Assembly: GCF_000293885.2 (NCBI RefSeq)
Contig: NZ_CP010945.1
Coordinates: 4,732,001 to 4,796,000 of the forward strand
Reading direction: 5' to 3'
From: Pseudomonas fluorescens NCIMB 11764
GTDB taxonomy: Bacteria > Pseudomonadota > Gammaproteobacteria > Pseudomonadales > Pseudomonadaceae
DNA length: 64,000 nt
This document shows, one piece after another, positions 7,283 to 18,912 of the stretch. The translations under genes and the position numbers were made by a program. The notes under the pieces are model-generated. The model worked only from the letters and a program-made list of their open reading frames with translations, was not told the DNA's origin and made no database searches. The first letter of the stretch is position 1. Each line of letters starts with the position of its first letter.

Positions 7283-7966
7283 ATGGTGCTTCATCGCGTC
7301 CATCACCAGATTCTGCGCAGTCACCACTTGTTCGAGCCGTTGAACGAAGAACAGCTGGATGAGTTGATGAGTACCAGCCATTTGCTGAGCATCGACAAAG
7401 GCGAACCGTTGTTCCGTCAGGGCGAGCCGGCTGACTCGTTCTATTTCGTGATTGCCGGCGCGGTGAAAATCTATCGCCTGACGCCGGACGGGCAGGAGAA
7501 AGTGTTTGAGGTCATTGGTGACCGGCAAACCTTCGCCGAAGCGATGATGCTGATGGACACCCCGAACTATGTGGCCTCGGCCGAAGCGATCTGCCCCACT
7601 CAGCTCTATCGGTTATCCAACAGCACCTATATGCGCCTGCTGCAAAGTAACAGCCGACTGACCTTTGCGCTGCTCGGCAAGCTGTGCGTTCGCCTGCATC
7701 AACGGGTCAACGAAATCGAAACCCTGTCACTGAAAAACGCCACCCACCGGGTCGTGCGTTATCTGCTGACGCAACTGGTGCGCCAGCAAACCGTTGGCAG
7801 CCAATTCGAACTGCCAATGGCCAAGCAACTGATTGCCGGGCACCTGTCGATCCAGCCGGAAACCTTTTCGCGGATCATCCGTCGCCTGATCGATGAAAAC
7901 ATCATCACCCAGGACGGCCGCCAGATCGCCATTCTTGATCGTCTGCGCCTGGAACAGTTCGAGTGA
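7283..7966 (+). CDS. dnr: DNR-type Crp/Fnr regulator of denitrification
   Basis: DNR is a dimeric, heme-dependent NO-responsive activator of nir, nor and nos genes that binds TTGAT-N4-ATCAA boxes. This 227-residue protein has a cyclic-nucleotide-type beta barrel (about 15-120), a dimer helix (about 120-150) and a winged helix. The recognition region contains QPETFSRIIRRL, whose E-x-x-S-R pattern is the FNR-type specificity signature. The N-terminal iron-sulfur cysteines of FNR/ANR are absent, which fits DNR rather than ANR. It lies downstream of three NorR sites and a sigma-54 promoter, an unexpected arrangement: in P. aeruginosa dnr is known to be controlled by ANR and NarXL. Seven boxes matching its recognition sequence are found in this window. 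Confidence 0.93.
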   Translation: MVLHRVHHQILRSHHLFEPLNEEQLDELMSTSHLLSIDKGEPLFRQGEPADSFYFVIAGAVKIYRLTPDGQEKVFEVIGDRQTFAEAMMLMDTPNYVASAEAICPTQLYRLSNSTYMRLLQSNSRLTFALLGKLCVRLHQRVNEIETLSLKNATHRVVRYLLTQLVRQQTVGSQFELPMAKQLIAGHLSIQPETFSRIIRRLIDENIITQDGRQIAILDRLRLEQFE

Positions 7967-8163
7967 GTGCCCTGCCCGTCTGTTTGTATTGCCAACGCGC
8001 CAACCCCGCACAAGAAACCGAGTGCCTCCAGTGCGGCATGCCCCTGCCGGTATTGGCCGCACACGCGGCGCAACGTCGGCTGCGCCGATTCACGTGGTTC
8101 TGCATTGGCCTGACGATCTTCTGCGTGGCGATGTTTTTCTGGCTGCCACGCGGCAGCAGTTGA
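7963..8163 (+). CDS. DnrP-like zinc-ribbon membrane protein
   Basis: This 66-residue protein starts at GTG overlapping the dnr stop (GTGA), so it is translationally coupled to dnr. It has two CxxC motifs near the N-terminus (CLYCQRANPAQETECLQCG), a rubredoxin or zinc-ribbon knuckle pair, and one hydrophobic helix near the C-terminus. Small proteins of this layout next to dnr in Pseudomonas have been annotated DnrP; the name is from memory of that annotation and the function is unknown. A four-cysteine metal site on the cytoplasmic side of a membrane anchor is the visible feature. Confidence 0.75.
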   Translation: MSALPVCLYCQRANPAQETECLQCGMPLPVLAAHAAQRRLRRFTWFCIGLTIFCVAMFFWLPRGSS

Positions 8164-8178
8164 TGCTGCGCGCCCCCC

Positions 8179-10020
8179 TCAAGGTTGGGTCAACTGGCGG
8201 TACAGCTGCGGCAATCGCAGGGGTAATTGCTCGGGCTGACGGATCAAGGTGTAGCCATTGGCGCCGAACATGTAAGGCAGGTATTCCCCGGCCTCGCGAT
8301 CAATCGTGATGCAGAACGGCGTCAACCCCTTGCGTCGCGCCTCCAGCACCGCTTCGCGGGTGTCTTCAACGCCGTAACGTCCCTCGTACAAGTCCAGATC
8401 GTTTGGTTTGCCATCCGTGAGCAGCAGCAACAGTTTGCTGCGGCGCTTGCTCTCGCCCAGCAGTTGGGTGGCCTGGCGGATGGCGGCGCCCATGCGCGTG
8501 TAATAACCCGGTTTGAGCCCTTGAATACGACCGCGGGTGTTGTCGTCATAACGCTGGGTGAAAGACTTGAGTTCCTGCATCCGCACTTGATGACGGCGCA
8601 ACGAGGAAAACCCGTACAGGGCGAAATCATCACCGAGCACCGACAGGGTCTCACCGAACAGCAGCAAGCTGTCGCGGATGACATCAATCACCCGATGCTC
8701 ATCGTTCAGGTGCGCGTCGGTGGACATCGACACATCGGCCAGCAACAGGCACGCCAGGTCACGGCGTGTCTGCCGTTGTTCCATGAACAAACCGCGTTCC
8801 GCACACTGGCCATGCTCGCGTTCAACGTGAAAATCCAGCCAGGCCTGCATATCCAGTTCAGACCCTTGGGGTTGCTGGCGTAACCATTGGCGGTCATTGC
8901 GCAGGTGCTCGAACTGGCGCCGCAGACGGTGCGCCGAAGCTTTCAGCCGTGGCGGCAGTGGCTGCGCCTCGCAGTCCCGGGGCACCATCATTTGCAGATT
9001 GACGAAGGCGTCTTGCATCTGCTGTTTGCGATAGTCCCACTCCGGCAACTTGATGCCCTCGCCCAGGGGAATATCGTCGACATCGGCCGGCGGTAAATCC
9101 AGGTGCAGCTTGAGGCCGCCGCCCTTGCGCAGACGGGTGCGCGACAGGCTCAACTCGTCGAGGTCCTCGGCGACTTTGGCCGCGTCCGGGTCCTCGCTGT
9201 CGTCCGACCAGCGATCCAGGTCCACGTGTTCGGTCCAGCTGAACAGGTTCTCCAGACGCACGATTAACAACCCGCCGTCACGGGTGCTTTCATCTATCCG
9301 CTTGGCGCGTTTGCTTGCGCCCTTTTGCTCACCGGGCGGGGTCGTCAACGATTCTTCGGACTCCTCCCCCAGGTCGGCAGCCTGAGGGCTCGCGAGGTTT
9401 TGCGGCGGGTACAACCACAGCGGCAACGGCCACGCGGCCCGTTCGCTGCGGGGGAAATGTTCGACACTGCCGGGCTCGCGCAGCGCCTGGCATAACGCCC
9501 GTTCCAGGGCCGCTTCGCCGCTACTCATTGTGGCCGGATCCGGGCGCAATTGCAGGTGAGCATCGACCAGACGTTTGTACCTGGCACGCAACGCGGGATA
9601 ACGCCCTAACAGCAGTTGCGTCCAGCGTTGATTGTCCCGTCCCCAGTGCCGCATCTGGCCGGCCTGTGCCGCCAGCAAGGCGAGCCAACGATAGAGTTCT
9701 TCGTTCAGTGCGACTTCGGGAAACACCGCGAGGCTCGACGGCAGACGAAGGTTGCTCGCATCGCACCACGCCAGGGGCACTTGCTTGCAGGTGCCGGCGA
9801 TCTGCTGCAACACGTTGCGCCGCAACAGCAGATCGCGGTCGCTGGCGGCTTCGACACCGATGCCACTGGCGCCGCCCATGGCGCGAAACAGCAGCGCCAG
9901 CGGACGTTGCTGGCTGGCCAGTTCGACGCGTGCTTCAGGGAAGTCCGGGCTGGCGCGCCGGGTGATGAAGCGATGCCAGACGCTGCCGACCCACTCTTCC
10001 AGTTCGACGGTAAAGGCCAT
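8179..10020 (-). CDS. norD: NorD, von Willebrand factor A protein for nitric oxide reductase activation
   Basis: NorD works with the AAA+ protein NirQ/NorQ in maturing cytochrome c nitric oxide reductase, as MoxR-VWA pairs do in metal insertion. The 613-residue protein ends in a VWA domain (about 425-610) with a MIDAS site: DVSMS (D-x-S-x-S) followed by LLLTDGKPNDLD. The middle has an acidic low-complexity stretch. An ATG at 10026 is in frame, but the ATG at 10020 is chosen because it lies eight bases after an aaaaaggg ribosome site. A strong terminator separates it from norB, so norD expression probably depends on readthrough or a weak promoter of its own. It converges with the DnrP-like gene. 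Confidence 0.92.
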   Translation of the reverse strand: MAFTVELEEWVGSVWHRFITRRASPDFPEARVELASQQRPLALLFRAMGGASGIGVEAASDRDLLLRRNVLQQIAGTCKQVPLAWCDASNLRLPSSLAVFPEVALNEELYRWLALLAAQAGQMRHWGRDNQRWTQLLLGRYPALRARYKRLVDAHLQLRPDPATMSSGEAALERALCQALREPGSVEHFPRSERAAWPLPLWLYPPQNLASPQAADLGEESEESLTTPPGEQKGASKRAKRIDESTRDGGLLIVRLENLFSWTEHVDLDRWSDDSEDPDAAKVAEDLDELSLSRTRLRKGGGLKLHLDLPPADVDDIPLGEGIKLPEWDYRKQQMQDAFVNLQMMVPRDCEAQPLPPRLKASAHRLRRQFEHLRNDRQWLRQQPQGSELDMQAWLDFHVEREHGQCAERGLFMEQRQTRRDLACLLLADVSMSTDAHLNDEHRVIDVIRDSLLLFGETLSVLGDDFALYGFSSLRRHQVRMQELKSFTQRYDDNTRGRIQGLKPGYYTRMGAAIRQATQLLGESKRRSKLLLLLTDGKPNDLDLYEGRYGVEDTREAVLEARRKGLTPFCITIDREAGEYLPYMFGANGYTLIRQPEQLPLRLPQLYRQLTQP

Positions 10021-10043
10021 GATCATTGCCCTTTTTGTAAAGC

Positions 10044-10074
10044 AAAAAAACGGCCCGCTGTATCAGCCGGGCCG
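10044..10074 (-). terminator. Intrinsic terminator between norB and norD
   Basis: On the minus strand a GC-rich hairpin (CGGCCCG/CGGGCCG arms, ten-base loop) is followed directly by seven T residues. It lies 25 bases after the norB stop and just before the norD ribosome site, so norD may receive only readthrough transcripts. Confidence 0.85.
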
Positions 10075-10098
10075 ACCTTTTCTAGCCTTGACAGCGAC

Positions 10099-11529
<1,431 letters not shown>

Positions 11530-11970
11530 TTAGCCCTCCTTGTTTGGCGGCCAGCCATTGGTGTTGATGTTCGAGCTCCATTTGAGGAACTCGGCGATGT
11601 CATCCACCTCCTGGTCACTCAACTTGAACTGCGGCATCGCGCGCCGGCCGGGGACACCCAGTGGCTGCATTTTCATCCAGGCATGCAGAAAGGGTTTGAA
11701 GCCCGCTTCCCCACCGCGCCGCTGGAACACGTTGCCCAGCTCAGGCGCAAAGTAGGCGCCCTCGCCCAGCAGCGTGTGGCAGCCGATGCAATTGTTTTGC
11801 TCCCAGACCAACTTTCCGCGCACCACGGATTCGGTGAGCTGCGCCTCATTGCTGCGGGCCGGAAAGGTCTGTTCCGTGTGATAGGTCAAGGCCAGGAATA
11901 TCAGGAAGAAGAAGATGCTTCCCCCGAAATAGATATTCCTGGCCATGCCTTTGGTGAAGGTCTCTGACAT
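11530..11970 (-). CDS. norC: Nitric oxide reductase cytochrome c subunit NorC
   Basis: NorC is a membrane-anchored c-type cytochrome that passes electrons to NorB. The 146-residue protein has one N-terminal helix (about 13-30, YFGGSIFFFLIFLALTY), the heme site CIGCH (61-65) and a distal methionine candidate in RRAMPQF. The frame stays open far upstream, but the ATG at 11970 is chosen because of the agaggaag ribosome site and because it gives the standard length. A perfect FNR/DNR box lies at 12028-12041, centred about 64 bases upstream, with a TATCAT -10 element at the spacing expected for a class II promoter. Confidence 0.97.
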   Translation of the reverse strand: MSETFTKGMARNIYFGGSIFFFLIFLALTYHTEQTFPARSNEAQLTESVVRGKLVWEQNNCIGCHTLLGEGAYFAPELGNVFQRRGGEAGFKPFLHAWMKMQPLGVPGRRAMPQFKLSDQEVDDIAEFLKWSSNINTNGWPPNKEG

Positions 11971-12027
11971 GGTCGCTTCCTCTTTGCTTGGCCCGTCCAT
12001 GATAGGAAGCGAAGGGTTGAAACCTGC

Positions 12028-12041
12028 TTGATGGCGATCAA
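12028..12041 (-). promoter_or_regulatory. Perfect FNR/DNR box of norCB
   Basis: TTGAT-GGCG-ATCAA matches the consensus at all ten positions. A TATCAT hexamer on the minus strand at 11999-12004 falls 30-35 bases downstream of the box centre, as in class II FNR-type promoters, predicting a start near 11993. Confidence 0.9.
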
Positions 12042-12088
12042 GAAAGACAGATGGTTTGGGTCGGGTATTACTGACAACGCAAATCGAA

Positions 12089-12112
12089 TGGGAGCGAGCA
12101 AGCCCGCTCCCA
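12089..12112. repeat. REP-type hairpin between norC promoter and nirP
   Basis: tgggagcg and cgctccca form an eight-base-pair stem around an eight-base loop. The sequence resembles a single REP unit. It lies just after the nirP stop and before the norC promoter, where it could end nirQOP transcription; there is no T run. Confidence 0.6.
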
Positions 12113-12125
12113 CATGAGTATTCCT

Positions 12126-12383
12126 TCAGCGGAACGACATCAGTGTCATCCCGATCACCGTCGCCAACACCAGCGCCCAGCTCAACATCAACCGGCGCCA
12201 CAGTCGCGGCGCGTGGCGCATCTCCATGAAGCCATCGGTGATCAGCCACGCCTTGCCCACCGCCACAAGCAAGATGGCCATCGACAGCAGCGATGTCGAG
12301 CCAACGTGGGCCAACGCCACCGTGCACACACTTAACGTGGCAAGCGCCGCCCAACAGACGAGCAATACCCTGGAAACAGACAT
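12126..12383 (-). CDS. nirP: NirP/NorF small membrane subunit-like protein
   Basis: This 85-residue protein has three hydrophobic helices and matches the position and character of P. aeruginosa NirP and Paracoccus NorF, small proteins related to cytochrome oxidase subunit IV. Sequence landmarks are SMAILLVAVGKAWLITDGFM and the basic RHAPRLWRRLMLSW loop before the last helix. NorF is needed for full nitric oxide reductase activity in Paracoccus, but its mechanism is unknown. It is the last gene of the nirQOP unit and lies ten bases after nirO. Confidence 0.8.
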   Translation of the reverse strand: MSVSRVLLVCWAALATLSVCTVALAHVGSTSLLSMAILLVAVGKAWLITDGFMEMRHAPRLWRRLMLSWALVLATVIGMTLMSFR

Positions 12384-12393
12384 GAGAACCTCG

Positions 12394-12981
12394 TCAACTC
12401 AGCACGTAGACCAGCGGAAACAGCACCACCCAGATCAGATCGACCATGTGCCAATACAGCACACCCGATTCAAGCCCGCTGCGGTTGGCGGCGTTGTACA
12501 GGCCACGGCGACAGCGCTCCGCGAGCCACCCGAGAATGACCATGCCGAGCAGTACGTGGAGAAAATGAAAACCGGTGAGGATCCAGTAGAGGGTGAAAAA
12601 GGTGTTGTGCTCAATGCCCAGCCCCGAGGCCAGCAAGTGCCGGTATTCCGTGAGTTTCAGCACCACGTAGACACTGGCGGCGAGTAACGCCATCAGCAGG
12701 AAGCCCGCACCGTGACGCGGCCGTGAGCGCCTGACTTGCTCCTGCGCCAGCGCGGCGAACAGCCCCGCAGTGAGCAGACTCAGGGTCATCGCCAACCCGG
12801 TTGAGGTGTTCAGCAACAGGCGGCTTTCACTGAACATCTGCGGCTTGATCGCTTGGGTGACGGCGAACGCCAGGATCAGGATGGCGAACACCGACAGCTC
12901 GGCCAGTATGAAAAACCACATCGCCAGATCGCCCGGCAAATGCCTGGGCGCCACACCGCTGGACTCAACCGAAGTGGACAT
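12394..12981 (-). CDS. nirO: NirO/NorE cytochrome c oxidase subunit III-like protein
   Basis: This 195-residue membrane protein with five helices belongs to the cytochrome oxidase subunit III family (NirO in P. aeruginosa, NorE in Paracoccus). It has the LPGDLAMWFFILAELSVF start of helix I, the HNTFFTLYWILTGFHFLHVLLG segment with the conserved histidines, and the terminal YWHMVDLIWVVLFPLVYVL. It supports nitric oxide reductase assembly or activity, although cNOR itself has no subunit III. The ATG at 12981 lies inside the 3' end of nirQ (17-base overlap); a TTG one codon upstream is the alternative. Confidence 0.88.
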   Translation of the reverse strand: MSTSVESSGVAPRHLPGDLAMWFFILAELSVFAILILAFAVTQAIKPQMFSESRLLLNTSTGLAMTLSLLTAGLFAALAQEQVRRSRPRHGAGFLLMALLAASVYVVLKLTEYRHLLASGLGIEHNTFFTLYWILTGFHFLHVLLGMVILGWLAERCRRGLYNAANRSGLESGVLYWHMVDLIWVVLFPLVYVLS

Positions 12982-13756
12982 CAACCACGTCCATCAGCGC
13001 CGCAACTGTCAGCGGATCATCACTCAGCGGCTCGGCCAGGCAGGCCATGCAGGCCTCACGCGGGGTCATGCCGGAGCGGATCATGCGCGCGGTAAAAATC
13101 AGCAGCCGCGTTGAGGCGACCTCTTCCAGATCATGTTGATCGAGCCGGCGCAGCGCCTGGCCCAACCGCACCACTTGCGCCGCCAGCGCGTTGTCCACCT
13201 GGGCTTCCCGGGCCACGATACGTTCCTCGTCGGCCACCGGTGGATAGTCGAAACGCATCGCCACGAAACGTTGGCGGGTGCTGGGTTTCATGCCTTTGAG
13301 CAGGTTCTGGTAACCGGGGTTGTAGGAGACCACCAGCATGAAGGACGGCGGCGCCTTCAGCACTTCGCCGGTGCGTTCCAGGAACAGTTCACGACGATCA
13401 TCGGCCAATGGATGCAACACCACCACGGTGTCCTGACGCGCCTCGACCACTTCGTCGAGGTAACAGATGCCGCCTTCACGCACCGCCCGGGTCAGCGGTC
13501 CGTCCTGCCACCAGGTGCCTTGGGCACCGATCAGGTGGCGGCCGATCAGGTCGGCCGCGCTCAGATCGTCATGGCAAGCCACGGTGTACAGCGGCAGTTT
13601 CAGCCGATGGGCCATGTGCTGGACAAAGCGGGTCTTGCCGCATCCCGTGGGGCCTTTGATCAGCACCGGCATGCCGTGTCGCCAGGCTTGCTCGAACAGC
13701 GCCTCCTCATTATTGAGCGGTTGATAGAAGGGTTCGCAAGACGGGTTACGGTCCAT
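12965..13756 (-). CDS. nirQ: NirQ (NorQ) MoxR-type AAA+ ATPase
   Basis: NirQ is a cytoplasmic AAA+ ATPase of the MoxR family that, with the VWA partner NorD, activates nitric oxide reductase and also affects nitrite reductase activity in pseudomonads. The 263-residue protein has Walker A GPTGCGKT, Walker B ICYLDEV and the sensor segment FMLVVSYNPGYQ, and the C-terminal lid contains STRLLIFTARMI. It is divergent from nirS and shares one FNR/DNR box with it in the 199-base gap. It leads the nirQOP unit, the same order as P. aeruginosa. Confidence 0.95.
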   Translation of the reverse strand: MDRNPSCEPFYQPLNNEEALFEQAWRHGMPVLIKGPTGCGKTRFVQHMAHRLKLPLYTVACHDDLSAADLIGRHLIGAQGTWWQDGPLTRAVREGGICYLDEVVEARQDTVVVLHPLADDRRELFLERTGEVLKAPPSFMLVVSYNPGYQNLLKGMKPSTRQRFVAMRFDYPPVADEERIVAREAQVDNALAAQVVRLGQALRRLDQHDLEEVASTRLLIFTARMIRSGMTPREACMACLAEPLSDDPLTVAALMDVVDVHFG

Positions 13757-13837
13757 GGGCTGTCTGTTCCAAAAGCGGATTCAAGGAACACGCTACGGGC
13801 CCCTGCGACAACCTGGCAAGTGAGATGGCCGGCAAAC

Positions 13838-13851
13838 TTGATCGTCGTCAA
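13838..13851. promoter_or_regulatory. Shared FNR/DNR box between nirQ and nirS
   Basis: TTGAT-CGTC-GTCAA matches nine of ten consensus positions. It is the only such box in the 199-base gap between divergent nirQ and nirS, centred 111 bases from nirS and 88 from nirQ. A single shared box is also known in P. aeruginosa. The -10 sequences are weak on both sides. Confidence 0.82.
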
Positions 13852-13877
13852 GCGAACATTGGCCTGCTCGGGCATAG

Positions 13878-15647
<1,770 letters not shown>

Positions 15648-15671
15648 GCTCCATCAATGCAAGGAAACACC

Positions 15672-15986
15672 ATGAAAAATACTCTGTTTTCACTGTTCGC
15701 CCTGACCGCCGCGCTGAGTATGCAACCGGCCATGGCCCAAGACGCGCTGGAGCTGTTCAAGAGCAAACCCTGCGCAGCCTGTCATTCCATCGACGCCAAG
15801 ATTGTCGGCCCTGCGCTCAAGGATGTAGCGGCCAAGAACGCTGGCGTACCCGGAGCCGTGGACACCCTCGCGAGCCACATCAAGAACGGTACACAAGGCA
15901 ACTGGGGGCCGATGCCCATGCCGGCCAACCCGGTGACTGAAGAAGAAGCGAAAACGCTCGCGACTTGGGTACTGACACTCAAATAA
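15672..15986 (+). CDS. nirM: Cytochrome c551 NirM
   Basis: NirM is the small soluble periplasmic cytochrome that donates electrons to NirS. The 104-residue precursor has a Sec signal ending MQPAMA, so the mature protein begins at residue 23 with [16 protein letters not shown], nearly the textbook c551 sequence. The heme site is C34-C37-H38 and the methionine ligand lies in [11 protein letters not shown]. An aaggaa ribosome site supports the ATG at 15672 over an in-frame upstream ATG at 15657. It follows nirS by 24 bases. Confidence 0.97.
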   Translation: MKNTLFSLFALTAALSMQPAMAQDALELFKSKPCAACHSIDAKIVGPALKDVAAKNAGVPGAVDTLASHIKNGTQGNWGPMPMPANPVTEEEAKTLATWVLTLK

Positions 15987-16005
15987 CCGCCAGGAGGGCG
16001 TCTTG

Positions 16006-16329
16006 ATGGTGTATCGACACGCTGTGATTCTGGCGGCCCTCCTCCTCATTTGCGCAACCGCGGTTGCGGCGCCGGACGCCCAGCGTCAGGCACAACTCGA
16101 ACACTTGCTGACCCAGGACTGCGGCGCCTGCCATGGACTGCACCTGACTGGCGGGCTTGGCCCCGAACTGACGCGCGCAGCGCTGGCCGGCAAATCCAGG
16201 GACAGCCTGATTGCCACCGTCACCCAAGGCCGGCCCGGCACCGCGATGCCCGGTTGGGCTCCGCTGCTCAGCCCCGGCGACATCCGTTGGCTGGTCGATC
16301 TACTTCTCCAGGGATATCCCGCACCATGA
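16006..16329 (+). CDS. nirC: Cytochrome c55X NirC
   Basis: NirC is a small periplasmic monoheme cytochrome that can donate electrons to NirS and is linked to heme d1 biogenesis. This 107-residue precursor has an N-terminal signal ending near TAVAAP, heme motif CGACH (39-43) and a methionine ligand candidate in GTAMPGWAP. A strong aggaggg ribosome site supports the ATG at 16006; a TTG one codon upstream is less likely. Its stop overlaps the nirF start (ATGA). Confidence 0.94.
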   Translation: MVYRHAVILAALLLICATAVAAPDAQRQAQLEHLLTQDCGACHGLHLTGGLGPELTRAALAGKSRDSLIATVTQGRPGTAMPGWAPLLSPGDIRWLVDLLLQGYPAP

Positions 16330-17504
16330 TCCGTTCAATCCTGCTGTCAGCGGCGACCGGGCTGTTGTTGTCCGCTTGCGTTCAGCCACCATTGCGTGGC
16401 ACCGGCGACTTGGGACTGGTCGTGGAGCGCGCCACCGCAAGCGTACAAATCATCGAAAGCGACACCCACACCGCGCTGGCCCGACTCGAGGGTTTCGGCG
16501 ACCTGTCCCATGCCTCGGTGGTGTTCTCCCGTGACCAGCGCTACGCCTATGTGTTCGGGCGCGACGGCGGGTTGAGCAAAATCGACTTGCTGACCTGGCG
16601 TATCGATCATCGCGTCATCCAGGGTGGCAACAGCATTGGTGGCGCCATCAGTCAGAACGGCAAGCTGATCGCCGTGTCCAACTACGTGCCCGGCGGGGTC
16701 AAGGTGTTCGATGCCGATACCCTGCAACTGGTGGCCGATATCCCGGCCACGCCACTGGCCGATGGCACCAAGCGCTCCCGGGTGGTCGGCCTGGTCGACG
16801 CGCCGGGGCAATGCTTTGTCTTCAGCCTGTTCGATACCGGCGAGATCTGGATCGCCGATTTCAGTCAGGGCAGCACGCCACAGATCAGCCGTTTCACCGG
16901 TATCGGCCAGCAACCCTACGACGCCTTGATCACCCCGGACGGACGCTATTACATGGCCGGCCTGTTCGGTGAAGACGGCATGGCCCAACTCGACCTCTGG
17001 CATCCAGAACGCGGCGTGCAGCGAGTACTCGGCGATTACGGACGCGGTCAGGCGAAACTCCCGGTCTACAAGATGCCGCACCTGGAAGGCTGGGCTGTCG
17101 CCGACAACCAGGCCTTCGTGCCCGCCGTCGGCCGGCATCAAGTGTTGGTGATGGATTCACGCACCTGGCAGCAGACCGCCGTGATTCCGGTGGCCGGCCA
17201 ACCGGTGTTCGTCACGTCGCGCCCGGACGGTCGGCAGCTGTGGGTCAATTTCGCCTACCCGGACAACGATCGGGTTCAGGTCATCGACACCGAAACCCAC
17301 GCCGTGGTCGCCGATCTGCGCCCCGGGCCAGCGGTGCTGCACATGGAATTCACCGCACGCGGCGACCAATTGTGGCTGTCATTACGCGACGGTGATCAGG
17401 TCCAGGTCTGGGATCCGTACCGCCTGGAGCTGCTGAGCACCCTGCCCGCCAGAGCACCGAGCGGCATCTTCTTCAGCAGTCGTGCGCAGAAAATGGGGTA
17501 TTGA
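16326..17504 (+). CDS. nirF: NirF, heme d1 biosynthesis lipoprotein
   Basis: NirF is a periplasmic beta-propeller protein needed for heme d1 formation and related in fold to the d1 domain of NirS. The 392-residue protein has a lipoprotein signal with lipobox LSAC, as reported for P. aeruginosa NirF. The propeller repeats are visible as recurring segments such as VFSRDQRYAYVFGRDGGLSKID, AISQNGKLIAVSNYVPGGVKVFD and MEFTARGDQLWLSLRDGDQVQVWD, each shown here in part of a longer run. It starts inside the nirC stop and is followed directly by nirD. Confidence 0.95.
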   Translation: MIRSILLSAATGLLLSACVQPPLRGTGDLGLVVERATASVQIIESDTHTALARLEGFGDLSHASVVFSRDQRYAYVFGRDGGLSKIDLLTWRIDHRVIQGGNSIGGAISQNGKLIAVSNYVPGGVKVFDADTLQLVADIPATPLADGTKRSRVVGLVDAPGQCFVFSLFDTGEIWIADFSQGSTPQISRFTGIGQQPYDALITPDGRYYMAGLFGEDGMAQLDLWHPERGVQRVLGDYGRGQAKLPVYKMPHLEGWAVADNQAFVPAVGRHQVLVMDSRTWQQTAVIPVAGQPVFVTSRPDGRQLWVNFAYPDNDRVQVIDTETHAVVADLRPGPAVLHMEFTARGDQLWLSLRDGDQVQVWDPYRLELLSTLPARAPSGIFFSSRAQKMGY

Positions 17505-17505
17505 A

Positions 17506-17964
17506 ATGGACCTTGAACGACTCAGCCGCCAACTCATCGACCGCTTTCAGCACGGCATGCCGCTGTGTCCGTCACCGTACAAGGAGATGGCCAGGATTCT
17601 CGGTTGCCGCGAGTCCCAGGTGATGGCCTGCCTGGAAGAAATGGATCAGGCCGGCACCCTCTCACGCATCGGCCCGGTGTTCGAACACAGCCGCGCCGGG
17701 GCCAGCACCCTCGCCGCCCTCGCCGTGCCCGCCGACCGCCTGCAACAGGTGGCCGATCGCGTCAGTCAGTACCCGGAGGTCAATCACAACTACGCACGGG
17801 AACATTTCTACAACCTGTGGTTTGTGCTGACCGGCCCTGATCGCCAACACATCGACCGCGTGCTCAAGGAACTGGAGGACGACACCGGCCTCATGCCGCT
17901 GGACCTGCCGATGTTGACCGCCTACCGCATCGACCTGGGCTTTGCCCTGGGAGAAAACTCATGA
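17506..17964 (+). CDS. nirD: NirD, siroheme decarboxylase subunit
   Basis: NirD, NirL, NirG and NirH form the siroheme decarboxylase that removes two acetate side-chain carboxyls to make 12,18-didecarboxysiroheme. The 152-residue protein has a Lrp/AsnC-like winged helix (about 1-60, with [15 protein letters not shown] as recognition region) and a C-terminal RAM-like domain. The motif [18 protein letters not shown] holds the conserved His/Tyr region of this subfamily and is shared with NirG ([18 protein letters not shown]). It starts just after the nirF stop and overlaps nirL by four bases. Confidence 0.94.
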   Translation: MDLERLSRQLIDRFQHGMPLCPSPYKEMARILGCRESQVMACLEEMDQAGTLSRIGPVFEHSRAGASTLAALAVPADRLQQVADRVSQYPEVNHNYAREHFYNLWFVLTGPDRQHIDRVLKELEDDTGLMPLDLPMLTAYRIDLGFALGENS

Positions 17965-18476
17965 CACCAGGATTGAACCCCAAACAAGCATTGGCGTTGC
18001 GCCAGCACCTCGAAGGCGGGTTGCCGCTGGTGTCGCGCCCGTATCAGGCTCTCGCCGAACGGCTCAACGCTGACGAAAACCAGGTACTCGAACAGATGCG
18101 CCAATGGAGCGAGCTAGGGCTGTTTCGCCGTATCGGCCTGGTGCTGCACCATCGAGCGCTGGGCTTTACCGCCAACGCCATGCTGGTGCTGGATGTTCCC
18201 GATGCGCTGATTGACGAAGTCGGCCAGCGCCTGGGGCGAGCGCCCGGCATCAACCTCTGCTATCAGCGGCCCCGGCGCCTGCCGCAGTGGCGGTACAACC
18301 TGTTTTGCATGGTGCACGGGCGTCAACGTGATCAGGTGGAGGCGCAGATCCAGGCGCTGCTGGAGGAGCATCTACTGAGCGACTTGCCCCATCAATTACT
18401 GTTCAGCACCCAGGTCTTCAAACAGTGCGGCGGCCGCTTTGCGCCCTCGCGCACCGGAGCAGCGACCCATGGATGA
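17961..18476 (+). CDS. nirL: NirL, siroheme decarboxylase subunit
   Basis: This 171-residue siroheme decarboxylase subunit has the Lrp/AsnC-like fold. The C-terminal domain carries [22 protein letters not shown], the NirL-type version of the active-site motif, which it shares with NirH (CYRRPRRTGWRYNLFAMVHGR). It therefore pairs by sequence with NirH, while NirD pairs with NirG, so the four genes look like a duplicated two-gene unit. It starts with an ATGA overlap on nirD and overlaps nirG by eight bases. Confidence 0.94.
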   Translation: MTPGLNPKQALALRQHLEGGLPLVSRPYQALAERLNADENQVLEQMRQWSELGLFRRIGLVLHHRALGFTANAMLVLDVPDALIDEVGQRLGRAPGINLCYQRPRRLPQWRYNLFCMVHGRQRDQVEAQIQALLEEHLLSDLPHQLLFSTQVFKQCGGRFAPSRTGAATHG

Positions 18477-18912
18477 CCTCGACCGCCGACTGATCAACCG
18501 TTTGCAATTGGGCTTGCCGCTGGTGCGCCACCCCTGGCGGGTATTGGCGGCCGAACTGCAGAGCAGCAGCACTGAACTGCTCGACCGATTGCACACCCTG
18601 CTCGCTGATGGCGTGCTCACACGCTTCGGCCCGATGTTCGACATTGAACGGCTGGGCGGCGCCTTCACCCTCGCCGCGTTGGCGGTGCCGGAAGAACGTT
18701 TCGATGACGTCGCCGAACAGCTCAATGGCCTGCCGGAAGTGGCGCACAACTACCGACGCGAACACGCCTGGAACATGTGGTTCGTGCTTGGCTGCGCGAC
18801 CGAAGAAGGCATCGCCGAGACGCTGCAGCGCATCGAAACCCTGACCGGCCTGCCCCTGCTCAACCTGCCTAAAGAGGAGACTTACCATGTCGGTCTGTAT
18901 TTCCCGGTCTGA
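18469..18912 (+). CDS. nirG: NirG, siroheme decarboxylase subunit
   Basis: This 147-residue siroheme decarboxylase subunit is closest in this window to NirD: it shares the ARFGP/SRIGP-type segment after the helix-turn-helix and [17 protein letters not shown]. An in-frame ATG exists at 18439, but the ATG at 18469 gives a start ([19 protein letters not shown]) that aligns with NirD. The overlap with nirL (eight bases) and nirH (26 bases) shows tight packing and translational coupling. Confidence 0.93.
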   Translation: MDDLDRRLINRLQLGLPLVRHPWRVLAAELQSSSTELLDRLHTLLADGVLTRFGPMFDIERLGGAFTLAALAVPEERFDDVAEQLNGLPEVAHNYRREHAWNMWFVLGCATEEGIAETLQRIETLTGLPLLNLPKEETYHVGLYFPV

